NCBI GenBank assembly: GCA_963931865.1
Contig: OZ007506.1
Coordinates: 9,380,855 to 9,444,854 of the forward strand
Length of the DNA stretch: 64,000 nucleotides
Direction: 5' to 3'
Origin: Axinella damicornis
Taxonomy: Eukaryota; Porifera; Demospongiae; Axinellida; Axinellidae
Shown: positions 41,705-55,847 of the stretch, piece by piece
How positions within the stretch are numbered: position 1 is the stretch's first letter
Layout: every line of letters begins with the position of its first letter
Translations under genes and position numbers: made by a program
Notes under the pieces: generated by a model
What the model was told of the DNA's origin: nothing
Seen by the model: the letters and a program-made list of their open reading frames with translations, nothing else
Database searches by the model: none

Positions 41705-43947
41705 TGAGTTGACATGTGGCTATCCTTTCCCTATGCATATTCTATGCGTTTCGCATTCGATTTTGAATTCAGGACAACAATTCACATTGTTCTTCTCTAC
41801 TTCCTCTTCCCATGCAGCTGTAGTGCCTACCAGACTTCTTATAGCGCATCCCCCGGCTCCAACACTGGGTTCGTATACACGATGGTGGTGGAGCATTCTC
41901 TTCTGGTATACAGGATGGCGGCGGAGCATTCTCTACTGGCATACAGGATGGCGGTGGAGCATTCTCTACTCCGTAGACGTAGGAGTGGAACATCGTAGCC
42001 TGGAGACAGTGTGAGTTGACATGTGGCTATACTTTCCCTATGCATATTGAATGCGTTTCGCATTCCATTTTTAATTCAGGCCAACATTGTCGTTCTTTAC
42101 TTACTCTTCCTATGCAGCTGTAGTGTCTGCCAGACTTCTTATAGCACATCCCCCAGCTCCAGCACTGGGTACGTATACATGATGGCGGTGGAGCATTCTA
42201 TTCTGGTATACAGGATGGCGGTGGAGCATTCTCTACTGGTATACAGGATGGCGGTGGAGCATTCTCTACTCCGGAGACGTAGGAGTGGAACATCGTAGCC
42301 TGGAGACAGTGTGAGTTGACATGTGGCTATCCTTTCCCTATGCATATTCAATGCGTTTCGTATTCGATTTCTAATTCAGGCCAACGTATCAAATTGTCCT
42401 TCTCGATTTACTCTTCCCATGCAGCTGTAGTGCCTACCAGACTTCTTATAGCGCATCCCCCGGCTCCAGCACTGGGTACGTATACATGATGGCGGTGGAA
42501 CATTCTCTTCTGGTATACAGGATGGCGGTGGAGCATTCTCTACTGGTATACAGGATGGCGGTGGAGCATTCTCTACTCCGGAGACGTAGGAGTGGAACAT
42601 CGCAGTCTGGAGACAGTGTGAGTTGACGTGTGGCTATCCTTTCCCTATGCATATTCAATGCGTTTCGTATTCGATTTCTAATTCAGGCCAACATATCACA
42701 TTGTCCATCTCGATTTACTCTTCCCATTCAGCTGTAGTGCCTACCAGACTTCTTATAGCGCATCCCTTGGCTCCAGCACTGGGTACGTATACATGATGGC
42801 GGTGGAACATTCTCTTCTGGTATACAGGATGGCGGTGGAGCATTCTCTACTGGTATACAGGATGGCGGTGGAGCATTCTCTACTCCGGAGACGTAGGAGT
42901 GGAACATCGTAGCCTGGAGACAGTGTGAGTTGACATGTGGCTATCCTTTCCCTATGCATATTCAATGCGTTTCGCATTCGATTTTTAAGTCAGGCCAACA
43001 TTGTCCTTCTTTACTTACTCTTCCCATGCAGCTGTAGTGCCTACCAGACTTCTTATGGCCCATCCCCCGGCTCCAGCACTGGGTACGTATTCTCGATGGC
43101 GGTGGAGGATTCTGTTCTGGTATACACGATTGCGGTGGAGCATTCTCTGCTGGTATACAGGATGGAGGTGGAGCATTCTCTACTCCGGAGACGTAGGAGT
43201 GGAACATCGTAGCCTGGAACAGTGTGAGTTGACATGTGGCTATCCTTTCCGTGTGCATATTCAATGCGTTTCGCATTCCATTTTTAATTCAGGCCAACAT
43301 TGTCCTTCTCTACTTACTCTTCCCATGCAGCTGTAGTGCCTACCAGACTTCTTATGGCCCATCCCCCGGCTCCAGCACTGGGTTCGTATACACGATGGCG
43401 GTGGACGATTCTGTTCTGGTATACAGGATTGCGGTGGAGCTTTCTCTACTGGTGCACAGTATGACGGTGGAGCATTCTCTACTCCGGAGACTAAGGAGTG
43501 GAACATTGTAGCCTGGAGACATGTGAGTTGACATGTGGCTATCCTTTCCCTATACATATTCAATGCGTTTCGCATTCGATTTTTAATTCAGGCCAACATT
43601 TCACATTTTCCTTCTCTACTTACTCTTCCCATGCAGCTGTAGTGCCTACCAGAGTTCTTATAGCGCATCCCTCGGCTCCAGCACTATGTACGTATACACG
43701 ATGGCGGTGGAGCATTCTCTTCTGGTATACAGGATGACGGTGGAGCATTCTCTACTGGTATACAGGATGGCGGTGGAGCATTCTCTACTCCGGAGACGTA
43801 GGAGTGGAACATCGTAGCCTGGAGACCGTGTGAGTTGACATGTGGCTATCCTTTCCCTATGCATATTCAATGCGTTTCGTATTCGATTTTTAATTCAGGC
43901 CAACATTTCACATTGTCCTTCTCTACTTACTCTTCACATGCAGCTGT
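41705..43947. repeat. 2.2-kb segment with a partner 15.25 kb away, copy 2
   Basis: Partner of 26,458-28,700. After about 43,965 the best match switches to the 29,600 region (offset about 14,365), and later to 48,270, so the array here is a mosaic of differently dated copies. Confidence 0.82.
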
Positions 43948-44808
43948 AGTTCATACCAGACTTCTTATAGCGCATCCCCCGGCTCCAGCACTGGGTATGT
44001 AAACACGATGGCGGTGGAGCATTCTCTTCTGGTACACAGGATGGCGGTGGAGCATTCTCTACTCCGGAGACGTAGGAGTGGAACATCGTAGACTGGAGAC
44101 CGTGTGAGTTGACATGTGGCTATCCTTTCCCTATGCATATTCAATGCGTTTCGCATTCGATTTTTAATTCAGGCCAACATTTCACATTGTCCTTCTCTAC
44201 TTACTCTTCCCATGCTGCTGTAGAGCCTACCAGACTTCTTTTAGCGCATCCCCCGGCTCCAGAACTTGGTACGTATACACGATGGCGGTGGAGCATTCTC
44301 TTCTGGTGTACAGGTTGGTGGTGGAGCATTCTCTACTGGTATACAGGATGGCGGTGGAGCACTCCGGAGACGTAGGAGTGGAACATCGTAGCCTGGAGAC
44401 AGTGTGAGTTGACATGTGGCTATCTTTTCCCTATGCATATTCAATGCGTTTCGCATTCGATTTTTAATTCAGGCCAACATTTCACATTGTCCTTCTCTAC
44501 TTACTCTTCCCATGCAGCTGTAGTGCCTACCAGACTTCTTTTAGCGCATCCCCCAGCGCCAGAACTGGGTACGCATTCACGATGGCGGTGGAGCATTCTC
44601 TTAAGGTATACAGGTTGGTGGTCGAGCATTCTCTACTGGTATACAGGATGGCGGTGGAGCACTCCGGACACGTAGGAGTGGAACATCGTAGCCTGGAGAC
44701 AGTGTGAGTTGACATGTGGCTTTCCTTCCCTATGCATATTCTATGCGTTTCGCATTCGATTTTTAATTCAGGACAACATTTCACATTGTTCTTCTCTACT
44801 TCCTCTTC

Positions 44809-46155
44809 CCATGCAGCTGTAGTGCCTGCCAGACTTGTTTTAGCGCATCCCCCGGCTCCAGCACTGGGTACGTATACACGATGGAGGTGGAGCATTCTCT
44901 TCTGGTATACAGGATGGCGGTGGAGCATTCTCTACTGGTATACAGGATGGCGGTGGAGCATTCTCTACTCCGGAGACGTAGGAGTGCAACGTCGTAGCCT
45001 GGAGACAGTGTGAGTTGACATGTGGCTATCCTTTCCCTATGTATATTCAATGCGTTTCGCATTCCATTTTTCATTCAGGTCAACATTTCACATTGTCCTT
45101 CTCTACTTACTCTTCCCATGCAGCTGTAGTGCCTACCAGAGTTCTTATAGCGCATCCCCCGGCTCCAGCACTGGGTACGTATACACGATGGCGGTGGAGC
45201 ATTCTCTTCTGGTATACAGGATGGCGGTGGAGCATTCTCTACTGGTATACAGGATGGCGGTGGAGCATTCTCTACTACGGAGACGTAGGAGTGGAACATC
45301 GTAGCCTGGTGACAGTGTGAGTTGACATGTGGCTATCCTTTCCCTATGCATATTCAATGCGTTTCATATTCGATTTTTAATTCAGGCCAACATTTCACAT
45401 TGTCCTTCTCTACTTACTCTTCCCATGCAGCTGTAGTGCATACCAGACTTCTTATAGCGCATCCCCCGGCTCCAGCACTGGGTATGTAAACACGATGACG
45501 GTGGAGCATTCTCTTCTGGCATACAGGATGGCGGTGGAGCATTGTCTACACCGGAGACAGAGGAGTGGAACATCGTAGACTGGAGACAGTGTGAGTTGAC
45601 ATGTGGCTATCCTTTCCCTAAGCATATTCAATGCGTTTCGTATTCGATTTTTAATTCAGGCCAACATTTCACATTGTCCTTCTCTACTTACTCTTCCCAT
45701 GCAGCTGTAGTGCATACCAGACTTCTTATAGCGCATCCCCCGGCTCCAGCACTGGGTATGTGAACACGATGGCGGTGGAGCATTCTCTTCTGGTATACAG
45801 GATGGCGGTGGAGCATTCTCTACTCCGGAGACGTAGGAGTGGAACATCGTAGACTGGAGACCGTGTGAGTTGACATGTGGCTATCCTTTTCCTATGCATA
45901 TTCAATGCGTTTCGCATTCGATTTTTAAGTCAGGCCAACATTTCACATTGTCCTTCTCTACTTACTCTTCCCATGCAGCTGTAGTGCCTACCAGACTTCT
46001 TTTAGCGCATCCCCCAGCGCCAGAACTGGGTACGCATACACGATGGCGGTGGAGCATTCTCTTAAGGTATACAGGTTGGTGGTCGAGCATTCTCTACTGG
46101 TATACAGGATGGCGGTGGAGCACTCCGGAGACGTAGGAGTGGAACATCGTAGCCT
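44809..46155. repeat. 1.35-kb segment, third copy of part of the 3,296-bp block
   Basis: It matches 30,452-31,798 (offset 14,357) and 33,748-35,094 (offset 11,061), including ctgccagacttgtttt, gtgcaacgtcgtag, gtcaacatttcac and acaccggagacagagg. It carries some changes absent from the two tandem copies, so it is the older or independent copy. Confidence 0.83.
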
Positions 46156-47949
46156 GGAGACAGTGTGAGTTGACATGTGGCTTTCCTTCCCTATGCATAT
46201 TCTATGCGTTTCGCATTCGATTTTTAATTCAGGACAACATTTCACATTGTTCTTCTCTACTTCCTCTTCCCATGCAGCTATAGTGCCTACCAGACTTCTT
46301 ATAGCGCATCCCCCGGCTCCAGCACTGGGTTCGTATACACGATGGTGCTGGAGCATTCTTTTATGGTATACAGGATGGCGGTGGAGCATTCTCTTCTGGT
46401 ATACAGGATGGCGGTGGAGCATTCTCTACTCCGGAGACGTAGGAGTGGAACATCGTAGACTGGAGACAGTGTGAGTTGACATGTGGCTATCCTTTCCCTA
46501 TGCATATTCAATGCGTTTCGCATTCCATTTTTAATTCAGGTCAACATTTCACATTGTCCTTCTCTACTTACTCTTCCCATGCAGCTGTAGTGCCTACCAG
46601 ACTTCTTATAGCGCATCCCCCGGCTCCAGCACTGGGTACGTATACATGATGGCGGTGGAGCATTCTCTTCTGGTAAACACGATGGCGGTGGAGCATTCTC
46701 TTCTGGTATACAGGGTGGCGGTGGAGCATTCTCTACTACGGAGACGTACGAGTGGAACATCGTAGACTGGAGACCGTGTGAGTTGACATGTGGCTATCCT
46801 TTCCCTATGCATATTCAATGCGTTTCGCATTCGATTTTTAAGTCAGGCCAACATTTCACATTGTCCTTCCCTACTTACTCTTCCCATGCAGCTGTAGTGC
46901 CTACCAGACTTCTTTTAGCGCATCCCCCGGCTCCAAAACTGGGTACGTATACACGATGGCGGTGGAGCATTCTCTTCAGGTATACAGGTTGGTGGTGGAG
47001 CATTCTCTACTGGTATACAGGATGGCGGTGGAGCACTCCGGAGACGTAGGAGTGGAACATCGTAGCCTGGAGACAGTGTGAGTTGACATGTGGCTATCCT
47101 TTCCCTATGCATATTCAATGCGTTTCGCATTCCATTTTTCATTCAGGCCAACATTTCACATTGTCCTTCTCTACTTACTCTTCCCATGCAGCTGTAGTGC
47201 CTACCAGAGTTCTTATAGCGCATCCACCGGCTCCAGCACTGGGTACGTATACACGATGGCGGTGGAGCATTCTCTTCTGGTATACAGGATGGCGGTGGAG
47301 CATTCTCTACTGGTATACAGGATGGCGGTGGAGCATTCTCTACTCCGGAGACGTAGGAGTGGAACATCGTAGCCTGGAGACAGTGTGAGTTGACATGTGG
47401 CTATCCTTTCCCTATGCATATTCAATGCGTTTCGTATTCGATTTTTAATTCAGGCCAACATTTCACATTGTCCTTCTCTACTTATTGTTCCCATGCAGCT
47501 GTAGTTCATGCCTGACTTCTTATAGCGCATCCCCCGGCTCCAGCACTGGGTATGTAAACACGATGGCGGTGGAGCATTCTCTACTGGTATACAGGATGGC
47601 AGTGGAGCATTCTCTACTCCGGAGACGTAGGAGTGGAACTTCGTAGCCTGGAGACAGTGTGAGTTGACATGTGGCTATCCTTTCCTATGCATATTCTATG
47701 CGTTTCGCATTCGATTTTTAATTCAGGACAACATTTCACATTGTTGTTCTCTACTTCCTCTTCCCATGCAGCTGTAGTGCCTACCAGACTTCTTATAGCG
47801 CATCCCCCGGCTCCAGCACTGGGTTCGTATACACGATGGTGGTGGAGCATTCTTTTGTGGTATACAGGATGGCGGCTGAGCATTCTCTACTGGTATACAG
47901 GATGGCGGTGGAGCATTCTCTACTCCGGAGACGTAGGAGTGGAACATCG

Positions 47950-49403
47950 TAGCCTGGAGACAGTGTGAGTTGACATGTGGCTATCCTTTCCCTATGCATA
48001 TTCAATGCGTTTCGTATTCGATTTCTTATTCAGGCCAACATATCACATTGTCCTTCTCGACTTACTCTTCCCATGCAACTGTAGTGCCTACCAGACTTCT
48101 TTTAGCGCATCCCTCGGCTCCAGAACTTGGTACCTATACACGATGGCGGTGGAGCATTCTCTTCTGGTGTAAAGGTTGGTGGTGGAGCATTCTCTACTGG
48201 TATACAGGATGGCGGTGGAGCACTCCGGAGACGTAGGAGTGGAACATCGTAGCCTGGAGACAGTGTGAGTTGACATGTGGCTATCTTTTCCCTATGCATA
48301 TTCAATGCGTTTCGCATTCGATTTTTAATTCAGGCCAACATTTCACATTGTCCTTCTCTACTTACTCTTCCCATGCAGCTGTAGTGCCAACCAGACTTCT
48401 TTTAGCGCATCCCCCAGCGCCAGAACTGGGTACGCATACACGATGGCGGTGGAGCATTCTCTTAAGGTATACAGGTTGGTGGTCGAGCATTCTCTACTGG
48501 TATACAGGATGGCGGTGGAGCACTCCGGACACGTAGGAGTGGAACATCGTAGCCTGGAGACAGTGTGAGTTGACATGTGGCTTTCCTTCCCTATGCATAT
48601 TCTATGCGTTTCGCATTCGATTTTTAATTCAGGACAACATTTCACATTGTTCTTCTCTACTTCCTCTTCCCATGCAGCTGTAGTGCCTGCCAGACTTGTT
48701 TTAGCGCATCCCCCGGCTCCAGCACTGGGTACGTATACACGATGGCGGTGGAGCATTCTCTTCTGGTATACAGGATGGCGGTGGAGCATTCTCTACTGGT
48801 ATACAGGATGGCGGTGGAGCATTCTCTACTCCGGAGACGTAGGAGTGGAACATCGTAGCCTGGTGACAGTGTGAGTTGACATGTGGCTATCCTTTCCCTA
48901 TGCATATTCAATGCGTTTCGTATTCGATTTTTAATTCAGGCCAACATTTCACATTGTCCTTCTCTACTTACTCTTCCCATGCAGCTGTAGTGCATACCAG
49001 ACTTCTTATAGCGCATCCCCCGGCTCCAGCACTGGGTATGTAAACACGATGACGGTGGAGCATTCTCTTCTGGCATACAGGATGGCGGTGGAGCATTCTC
49101 TACACCGGAGACAGAGGAGTGGAACATCGTAGACTGGAGACAGTGTGAGTTGACATGTGGCTATCCTTTCCCTAAGCATATTCAATGCGTTTCGTATTCG
49201 ATTTTTAATTCAGGCCAACATTTCACATTGTCCTTCTCTACTTACTCTTCCCATGCAGCTGTAGTGCATACCAGACTTCTTATAGCGCATCCCCCGGCTC
49301 CAGCACTGGGTATGTGAACACGATGGCGGTGGAGCATTCTCTTCTGGTATACAGGATGGCGGTGGAGCATTCTCTACTCCGGAGACGTAGGAGTGGAACA
49401 TCG
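47950..49403. repeat. 1,454-bp tandem duplication, copy 1
   Basis: Five monomers recur at 49,404-50,857 at an offset of 1,454 bp, nearly without difference (one seen: gtgccaaccag near 48,384 versus gtgcctaccag). Shared private changes include ctggtgtaaagg, cacgtaggag and cttaaggtatac. Confidence 0.88.
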
Positions 49404-50857
49404 TAGCCTGGAGACAGTGTGAGTTGACATGTGGCTATCCTTTCCCTATGCATATTCAATGCGTTTCGTATTCGATTTCTTATTCAGGCCAACATATCAC
49501 ATTGTCCTTCTCGACTTACTCTTCCCATGCAACTGTAGTGCCTACCAGACTTCTTTTAGCGCATCCCTCGGCTCCAGAACTTGGTACCTATACACGATGG
49601 CGGTGGAGCATTCTCTTCTGGTGTAAAGGTTGGTGGTGGAGCATTCTCTACTGGTATACAGGATGGCGGTGGAGCACTCCGGAGACGTAGGAGTGGAACA
49701 TCGTAGCCTGGAGACAGTGTGAGTTGACATGTGGCTATCTTTTCCCTATGCATATTCAATGCGTTTCGCATTCGATTTTTAATTCAGGCCAACATTTCAC
49801 ATTGTCCTTCTCTACTTACTCTTCCCATGCAGCTGTAGTGCCTACCAGACTTCTTTTAGCGCATCCCCCAGCGCCAGAACTGGGTACGCATACACGATGG
49901 CGGTGGAGCATTCTCTTAAGGTATACAGGTTGGTGGTCGAGCATTCTCTACTGGTATACAGGATGGCGGTGGAGCACTCCGGACACGTAGGAGTGGAACA
50001 TCGTAGCCTGGAGACAGTGTGAGTTGACATGTGGCTTTCCTTCCCTATGCATATTCTATGCGTTTCGCATTCGATTTTTAATTCAGGACAACATTTCACA
50101 TTGTTCTTCTCTACTTCCTCTTCCCATGCAGCTGTAGTGCCTGCCAGACTTGTTTTAGCGCATCCCCCGGCTCCAGCACTGGGTACGTATACACGATGGC
50201 GGTGGAGCATTCTCTTCTGGTATACAGGATGGCGGTGGAGCATTCTCTACTGGTATACAGGATGGCGGTGGAGCATTCTCTACTCCGGAGACGTAGGAGT
50301 GGAACATCGTAGCCTGGTGACAGTGTGAGTTGACATGTGGCTATCCTTTCCCTATGCATATTCAATGCGTTTCGTATTCGATTTTTAATTCAGGCCAACA
50401 TTTCACATTGTCCTTCTCTACTTACTCTTCCCATGCAGCTGTAGTGCATACCAGACTTCTTATAGCGCATCCCCCGGCTCCAGCACTGGGTATGTAAACA
50501 CGATGACGGTGGAGCATTCTCTTCTGGCATACAGGATGGCGGTGGAGCATTCTCTACACCGGAGACAGAGGAGTGGAACATCGTAGACTGGAGACAGTGT
50601 GAGTTGACATGTGGCTATCCTTTCCCTAAGCATATTCAATGCGTTTCGTATTCGATTTTTAATTCAGGCCAACATTTCACATTGTCCTTCTCTACTTACT
50701 CTTCCCATGCAGCTGTAGTGCATACCAGACTTCTTATAGCGCATCCCCCGGCTCCAGCACTGGGTATGTGAACACGATGGCGGTGGAGCATTCTCTTCTG
50801 GTATACAGGATGGCGGTGGAGCATTCTCTACTCCGGAGACGTAGGAGTGGAACATCG
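49404..50857. repeat. 1,454-bp tandem duplication, copy 2
   Basis: Second copy of 47,950-49,403. It ends where gtagactggagaccgtg replaces gtagcctggagacagtg. Confidence 0.88.
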
Positions 50858-51129
50858 TAGACTGGAGACCGTGTGAGTTGACATGTGGTTATCCTTTCCC
50901 TATGCATATTCAATGCGTTTCGCATTCGATTTTTAAGTCAGGCCAACATTTCACATTGTCCTTCTCTACTTACTCTTCCCATGCAGCTGTAGTGCCTACC
51001 AGACTTCTTTTAGCGCATCCCCCAGCGCCAGAACTGGGTACGCATACACGATGGCGGTGGAGCATTCTCTTAAGGTATACAGGTTGGTGGTGGAGCATTC
51101 TCTACTGGTATACAGGATGGCGGTGGAGC

Positions 51130-54100
51130 ACTCCGGAGACGTAGGAGTGGAACATCGTAGCCTGGAGACAGTGTGAGTTGACATGTGGCTATACTCTCCC
51201 TATGCATATTGAATGCGTTTCGCATTCCATTTTTAATTCAGGCCAACATTGTCGTTCTCTACTTACTCTTCCCATGCAGCTGTAGTGCCTACCAGACTTC
51301 TTATAGCGCATCCCCCGGCTCCAGCACTGGATACGTATACACGATGGCGGTGGAGCATTCTCTTCTGGTATACACGATGGCGGTGCAGCATTCTCTTCTG
51401 GTATACAGGATGGTGGTGGAGCATTCTCTACTCCGGAGACGTAGGAGTGGAACATCGTAGACTGGAGACAGTGTGAGTTGACATGTGGCTATCCTTTCCC
51501 TATGCATATTCAATGCGTTTCGCATTCCATTTTTAATTCAGGTCAACATTTCACATTGTCCTTCTCTACTTACTCTTCCCATGCAGCTGTAGTGCCTACC
51601 AGACTTCTTATAGCGCATCCCCCGGCTCCAGCACTCGGTACGTATACATGATGGCGGTGGAGCATTCTCTTCTGGTATACAGGATGGCGGTGGAGCATTC
51701 TCTACTGGTATACAGGATGGCGGTGGAGCATTCTCTACTCTGGAGACGTAGGAGTGGAACATTGTAGCCTGGAAACAGTGTGAGTTGACATGTGGCTATC
51801 CTTTCCCTATGCATATTCAATGCGTTTCGTATTCGATTTCTAATTCAGGCCAACATATCACATTGTCCTTCTCGATTTACTCTTCCCATGCAACTGTAGC
51901 GCCTACCAGACTTTTTATAGCGCATCCCCCGGCTCCAGCATGGGTACGTATACACGATGGCGGTGGAGCATTCTCTTCTGGTATACAGGATTGCGGTTGA
52001 GCATTCTCTACTGGTATACAGGATGGCGGTGGAGCATTCTCTCCTGGTATACAGGATGGCGGTGGAGCATTCTCTACTCCGGAGACTTAGGAGTCGAACA
52101 TCGTAGCCTGGAGACAGTGTGAGTTGACATGTGGCTATCCTTTCCCTATGCATATTCAATGCGTTTCGCATTCAATTTTTAATTCAGGCCTACATTTCAC
52201 ATTGTCCTTCTCTACTTACTCTTCCCATGCAGTTGTAGTGCCTACCAGACTTCTTATAGCGCATCCCCCGGCTCCAGCACTGGGTACGTATACACGATGG
52301 CGGTGGAGCATTCTCTTCTGGTATACAGGATGGCGGTGGAGCATTCTCTACTGGTATACAGGATGGCGGTGGAGCATTCTCTACTCCGGAGACGTAGGAG
52401 TGGAACATCGTAGCCTGGAGACAGTGTGAGTTGAAATGTGGCTATCCTTTCCCTATGCATATTCAATGCGTTTCGTATTCGATTTTTAATTCAGGCCAAC
52501 ATTTCACATTGTCCTTCTCTACTTACTCTTCCCATGCAGCTTTAGTGCATACCAGACTTCTTATAGCGCATCCCCCGGCTCCAGCACTGGGTATGTAAAC
52601 ACGATGGCGGTGGAGCATTTTCTTCTGGTATACAGGATGGCGGTGGAGCATTCTGTACTCCGGAGACGTAGGAGTGGAACATCGTAGACTGGAGACCATG
52701 TGAGTTGACATGTGACTATCCTTTCCCTATGCATATTCAATGCGTTTCGCATTCGATTTTTAATTCAGGCCAACATTTCACATTGTCCTTCTCTACTTAC
52801 TCTTCCCATGCAGCTGTAGTGCCTACCAGACTTCTTTTAGCGCATCCCCAGGCTCCAGAACTGGGTACGTATACACGATGGCGGTAGAGCATTCTCTTCT
52901 GGTATACGGTGGTGGTGGAGCATTCTCTACTGGTATACAGGATGGCGGTGGAGCACTCCGGAGACGTAGGAGTGGAACATCGTAGCTTGGAGACAGTGTG
53001 AGTTTACATGTGGCTATCCTTCCCTATGCATATTCTATGCGTTTCGCATTCGATTTTTAATTCAGGACAAAATTTCACATTGTCCTTCTCTACTTACTCT
53101 TCCCATGCAGCTGTAGTGCCTACCAGACTTCTTATAGCGCATCCCCAGGCTCCAGTACTGGGTACGTATACACGATGGCGGTGGAGCATTCTCTTCTGGT
53201 ATACACGATGGCGGTGCAGCATTCTCTTCTGGTATACAGGATGGCGGTGGAGCATTCTCTACTCCGGAGACGTAGGAGTGGAACATCGTAGACTGGAGAC
53301 AGTGTGAGTTGACATGTGGCTATCCTTTCCCTATGCATATTCAATGCATTTCGCATTCCATTTTTAATTCAGGTCAACATTTCACATTGTCCTTCTCTAC
53401 TTACTCTTCCCATGCAGCTGTAGTGCCTACCAGACTTCTTATAGCGCATCCCCCGGCTCCAGAACTGGGTACGTATACACGATGGCGGTGGAGCATTCTC
53501 TTCTGGTATACCGGTTGGTGGTGGAGCATTCTCTACTGGTATACAGGATGGCGGTGGAGCACTCCGGAGACGTAGGAGTGGAACATCGTAGCCTGGAGAC
53601 AGTGTGAGTTGACATGTGGCTATCCTTCCCTATGCATATTCTATGCGTTTCGCATTCGATTTTTAATTCAGGACAACATTTCACATTGTCCTTCTCTACT
53701 TACTCTTCCCATGCAGCTGTAGTGCCTACCAGACTTCTTATAGCGCATCCCCCGGCTCCAGCACTGGGTTCGTATACACGATGGTGGTGGAGCATTCTCT
53801 TCTGGTATACAGGATGGCGGTGGAGCATTCTCTACTGGTATACAGGATGGTGGTGGAGCATTCTCTACTTAGGAGACGTAAGAGTGGAACATCGTAGCCT
53901 GGAGACAGTGTGAGTTGACATGTGGCTATACTCTCCCTATGCATATTGAATGCGTTTCGCATTCCATTTTTAATTCAGGCCAACATTGTCGTTCTCTACT
54001 TACTCTTCCCATGCAGCTGTAGTGCCTACCAGACTTCTTATAGCGCATCCCCCGGCTCCAGCACTGGGTACGTATACACGATGGCGGTGGAGCATTCTCT

Positions 54101-54470
54101 TCTGGTATACACGATGGCGGTGCAGCATTCTCTTCTGGTATACAGGATGGCGGTGGAGCATTCTCTACTCCGGAGACGTAGGAGTGGAACATCGTAGACT
54201 GGAGACAGTGTGAGTTGACATGTGGCTATCCTTTCCCTATGCATATTCAATGCATTTCGCATTCCATTTTTAATTCAGGTCAACATTTCACATTGTCCTT
54301 CTCTACTTACTCTTCCCATGCAGCTGTAGTGCCTACCAGACTTCTTATAGCGCATCCCCCGGCTCCAGCACTGGGTACGTATACATGATGGCGGTGGAGC
54401 ATTCTCTTCTGGTATACAGGATGGCGGTGGAGCATTCTCTACTGGTATACAGGATGGCGGTGGAGCATTC
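51130..54470. repeat. 2,737-bp spaced pair flanking mixed monomers
   Basis: About 51,130-51,740 matches about 53,867-54,470. Both show ggctatactctccc, gaatgcgtttcgcattcc, the 7-bp spacer deletion, and gatggcggtgcagcattctcttc. A related monomer also sits at 53,062-53,286. Confidence 0.75.
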
Positions 54471-55847
54471 TCTCCTGGTATACAGGATGGCGGTAGAGCA
54501 TTCTCTACTCCGGAGACGTAGGAGTGGAACATCGTAGCCTGGAGACAGTATGAGTTGACATGTGGCTATCCTTTACCTATGGATATTCAATGCGTTTCGC
54601 ATTCCATTTTTAATTCAGGCCAACATTTCACATTGTCCTTTTCTACTTAGTCTTCCCATGCAGCTGTAGTGCCTACCAGACTTCTTATAGCGCATCCCCC
54701 GGCTCCAGCACTGGGTACGTATACACGATGGCGGTGGAGCATTCTCTTCTGGTATACACGATGGCGGTGCAGCATTCTCTTCTGGTATACAGGATGAAGG
54801 TGGAGCATTCTCTTCTCCGGAGACGTAGGAGTGGAACATCGTAGCCTGCAGACAGTGTGAGTTGACATGTGGCTATCCTTTCCCTATGCATATTCAATGC
54901 GTTTCGTATTCGATTTCTAATTCAGGCCAACATATCACATTGTCCTTCTCGATTTACTCTTCCCATGCAACTGTAGCGCCTACCAGACTTTTTATAGCGC
55001 ATCCCCCGGCTCCAGCACTGGGTACGTATACACGATGGCGGTGGAGCATTTTCTTCTGGTATACAGGATTGCGGTTGAGCATTCTCTACTGGTATACAAG
55101 ATGGCGGTGGAGCATTCTCTCCTGGTATACAGAATGGCGGTGGAGCATTCTCTACTCCGGAGACTTAGGAGTGGAACATCGTAGCCTGGAGACAGTGTGA
55201 GTTGACATGTGGCTATCCTTTCCCTATGGATATTCAATGCGTTTCGCATTCCATTTTTAATTCAGGCCAACATTTCACATTGTCCTTCTCTACTTACTCT
55301 TCCCATGCAGCTGTAGTGCCTACCAGACTTCTTATAGCGCATCCCCCGGCTCAAGCACTGGGTACGTATACATGATGGCGGTGGAGCATTCTCTTCTGGT
55401 ATACAGGATGGCGGTGGAGCATTCTCTACTGGTATACAGGATGGCGGTGGAGCATTCTCTACTCCGGAGACGTAGGAGTGGAACATCGTAGCCTGGAGAC
55501 AGTGTGAGTTGACATGTGGCTATCCTTTCCCTATGCATATTCAATGCGTTTCGTATTCGATTTCTAATTCAGGCCAACATATCACATTGTCCTTCTCGAT
55601 TTACTCTTCCCATGCAACTGTAGCGCCTACCAGACTTTTTATAGCGCATCCCCCGGCTACAGCACTGGGTACGTATACACGATGGCGGTGGAGCATTCTC
55701 TTCTGGTATACAGGATTGCGGTTGAGCATTCTCTACTGGTGTACAGGATGGTGGTGGAGCATTCTCTCCTGGTATACAGGATGGCGGTGGAGCATTCTCT
55801 ACTCCGGAGACGTAGGAGTGGAACATCGTAGCCTGGAGACAGTGTGA
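51785..55847. repeat. Dispersed four-sub-repeat monomer family
   Basis: Monomers of about 340 bp at 51,785-52,123, 54,862-55,200 and 55,509-55,847 share tcgatttctaattcagg, cttctcgatttactc, catgcaactgtagcgcc and ttgcggttgagc. The same type occurs at 31,813-32,152 and 35,109-35,448. In these the minus-strand donor reads GTAAAT rather than GTAAGT. Confidence 0.78.
54311..54538 (-). other. Candidate repeated exon, long form with four 11-residue units
   Basis: The minus-strand block here is 228 nt, 195 plus one 33-nt sub-repeat, with acceptor-like tctccag above 54,538 and GTAAGT below 54,311. The frame is open throughout and carries four Cys/Pro units, the second starting with G in place of V. 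The first and last segments match the standard form. Confidence 0.35.
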
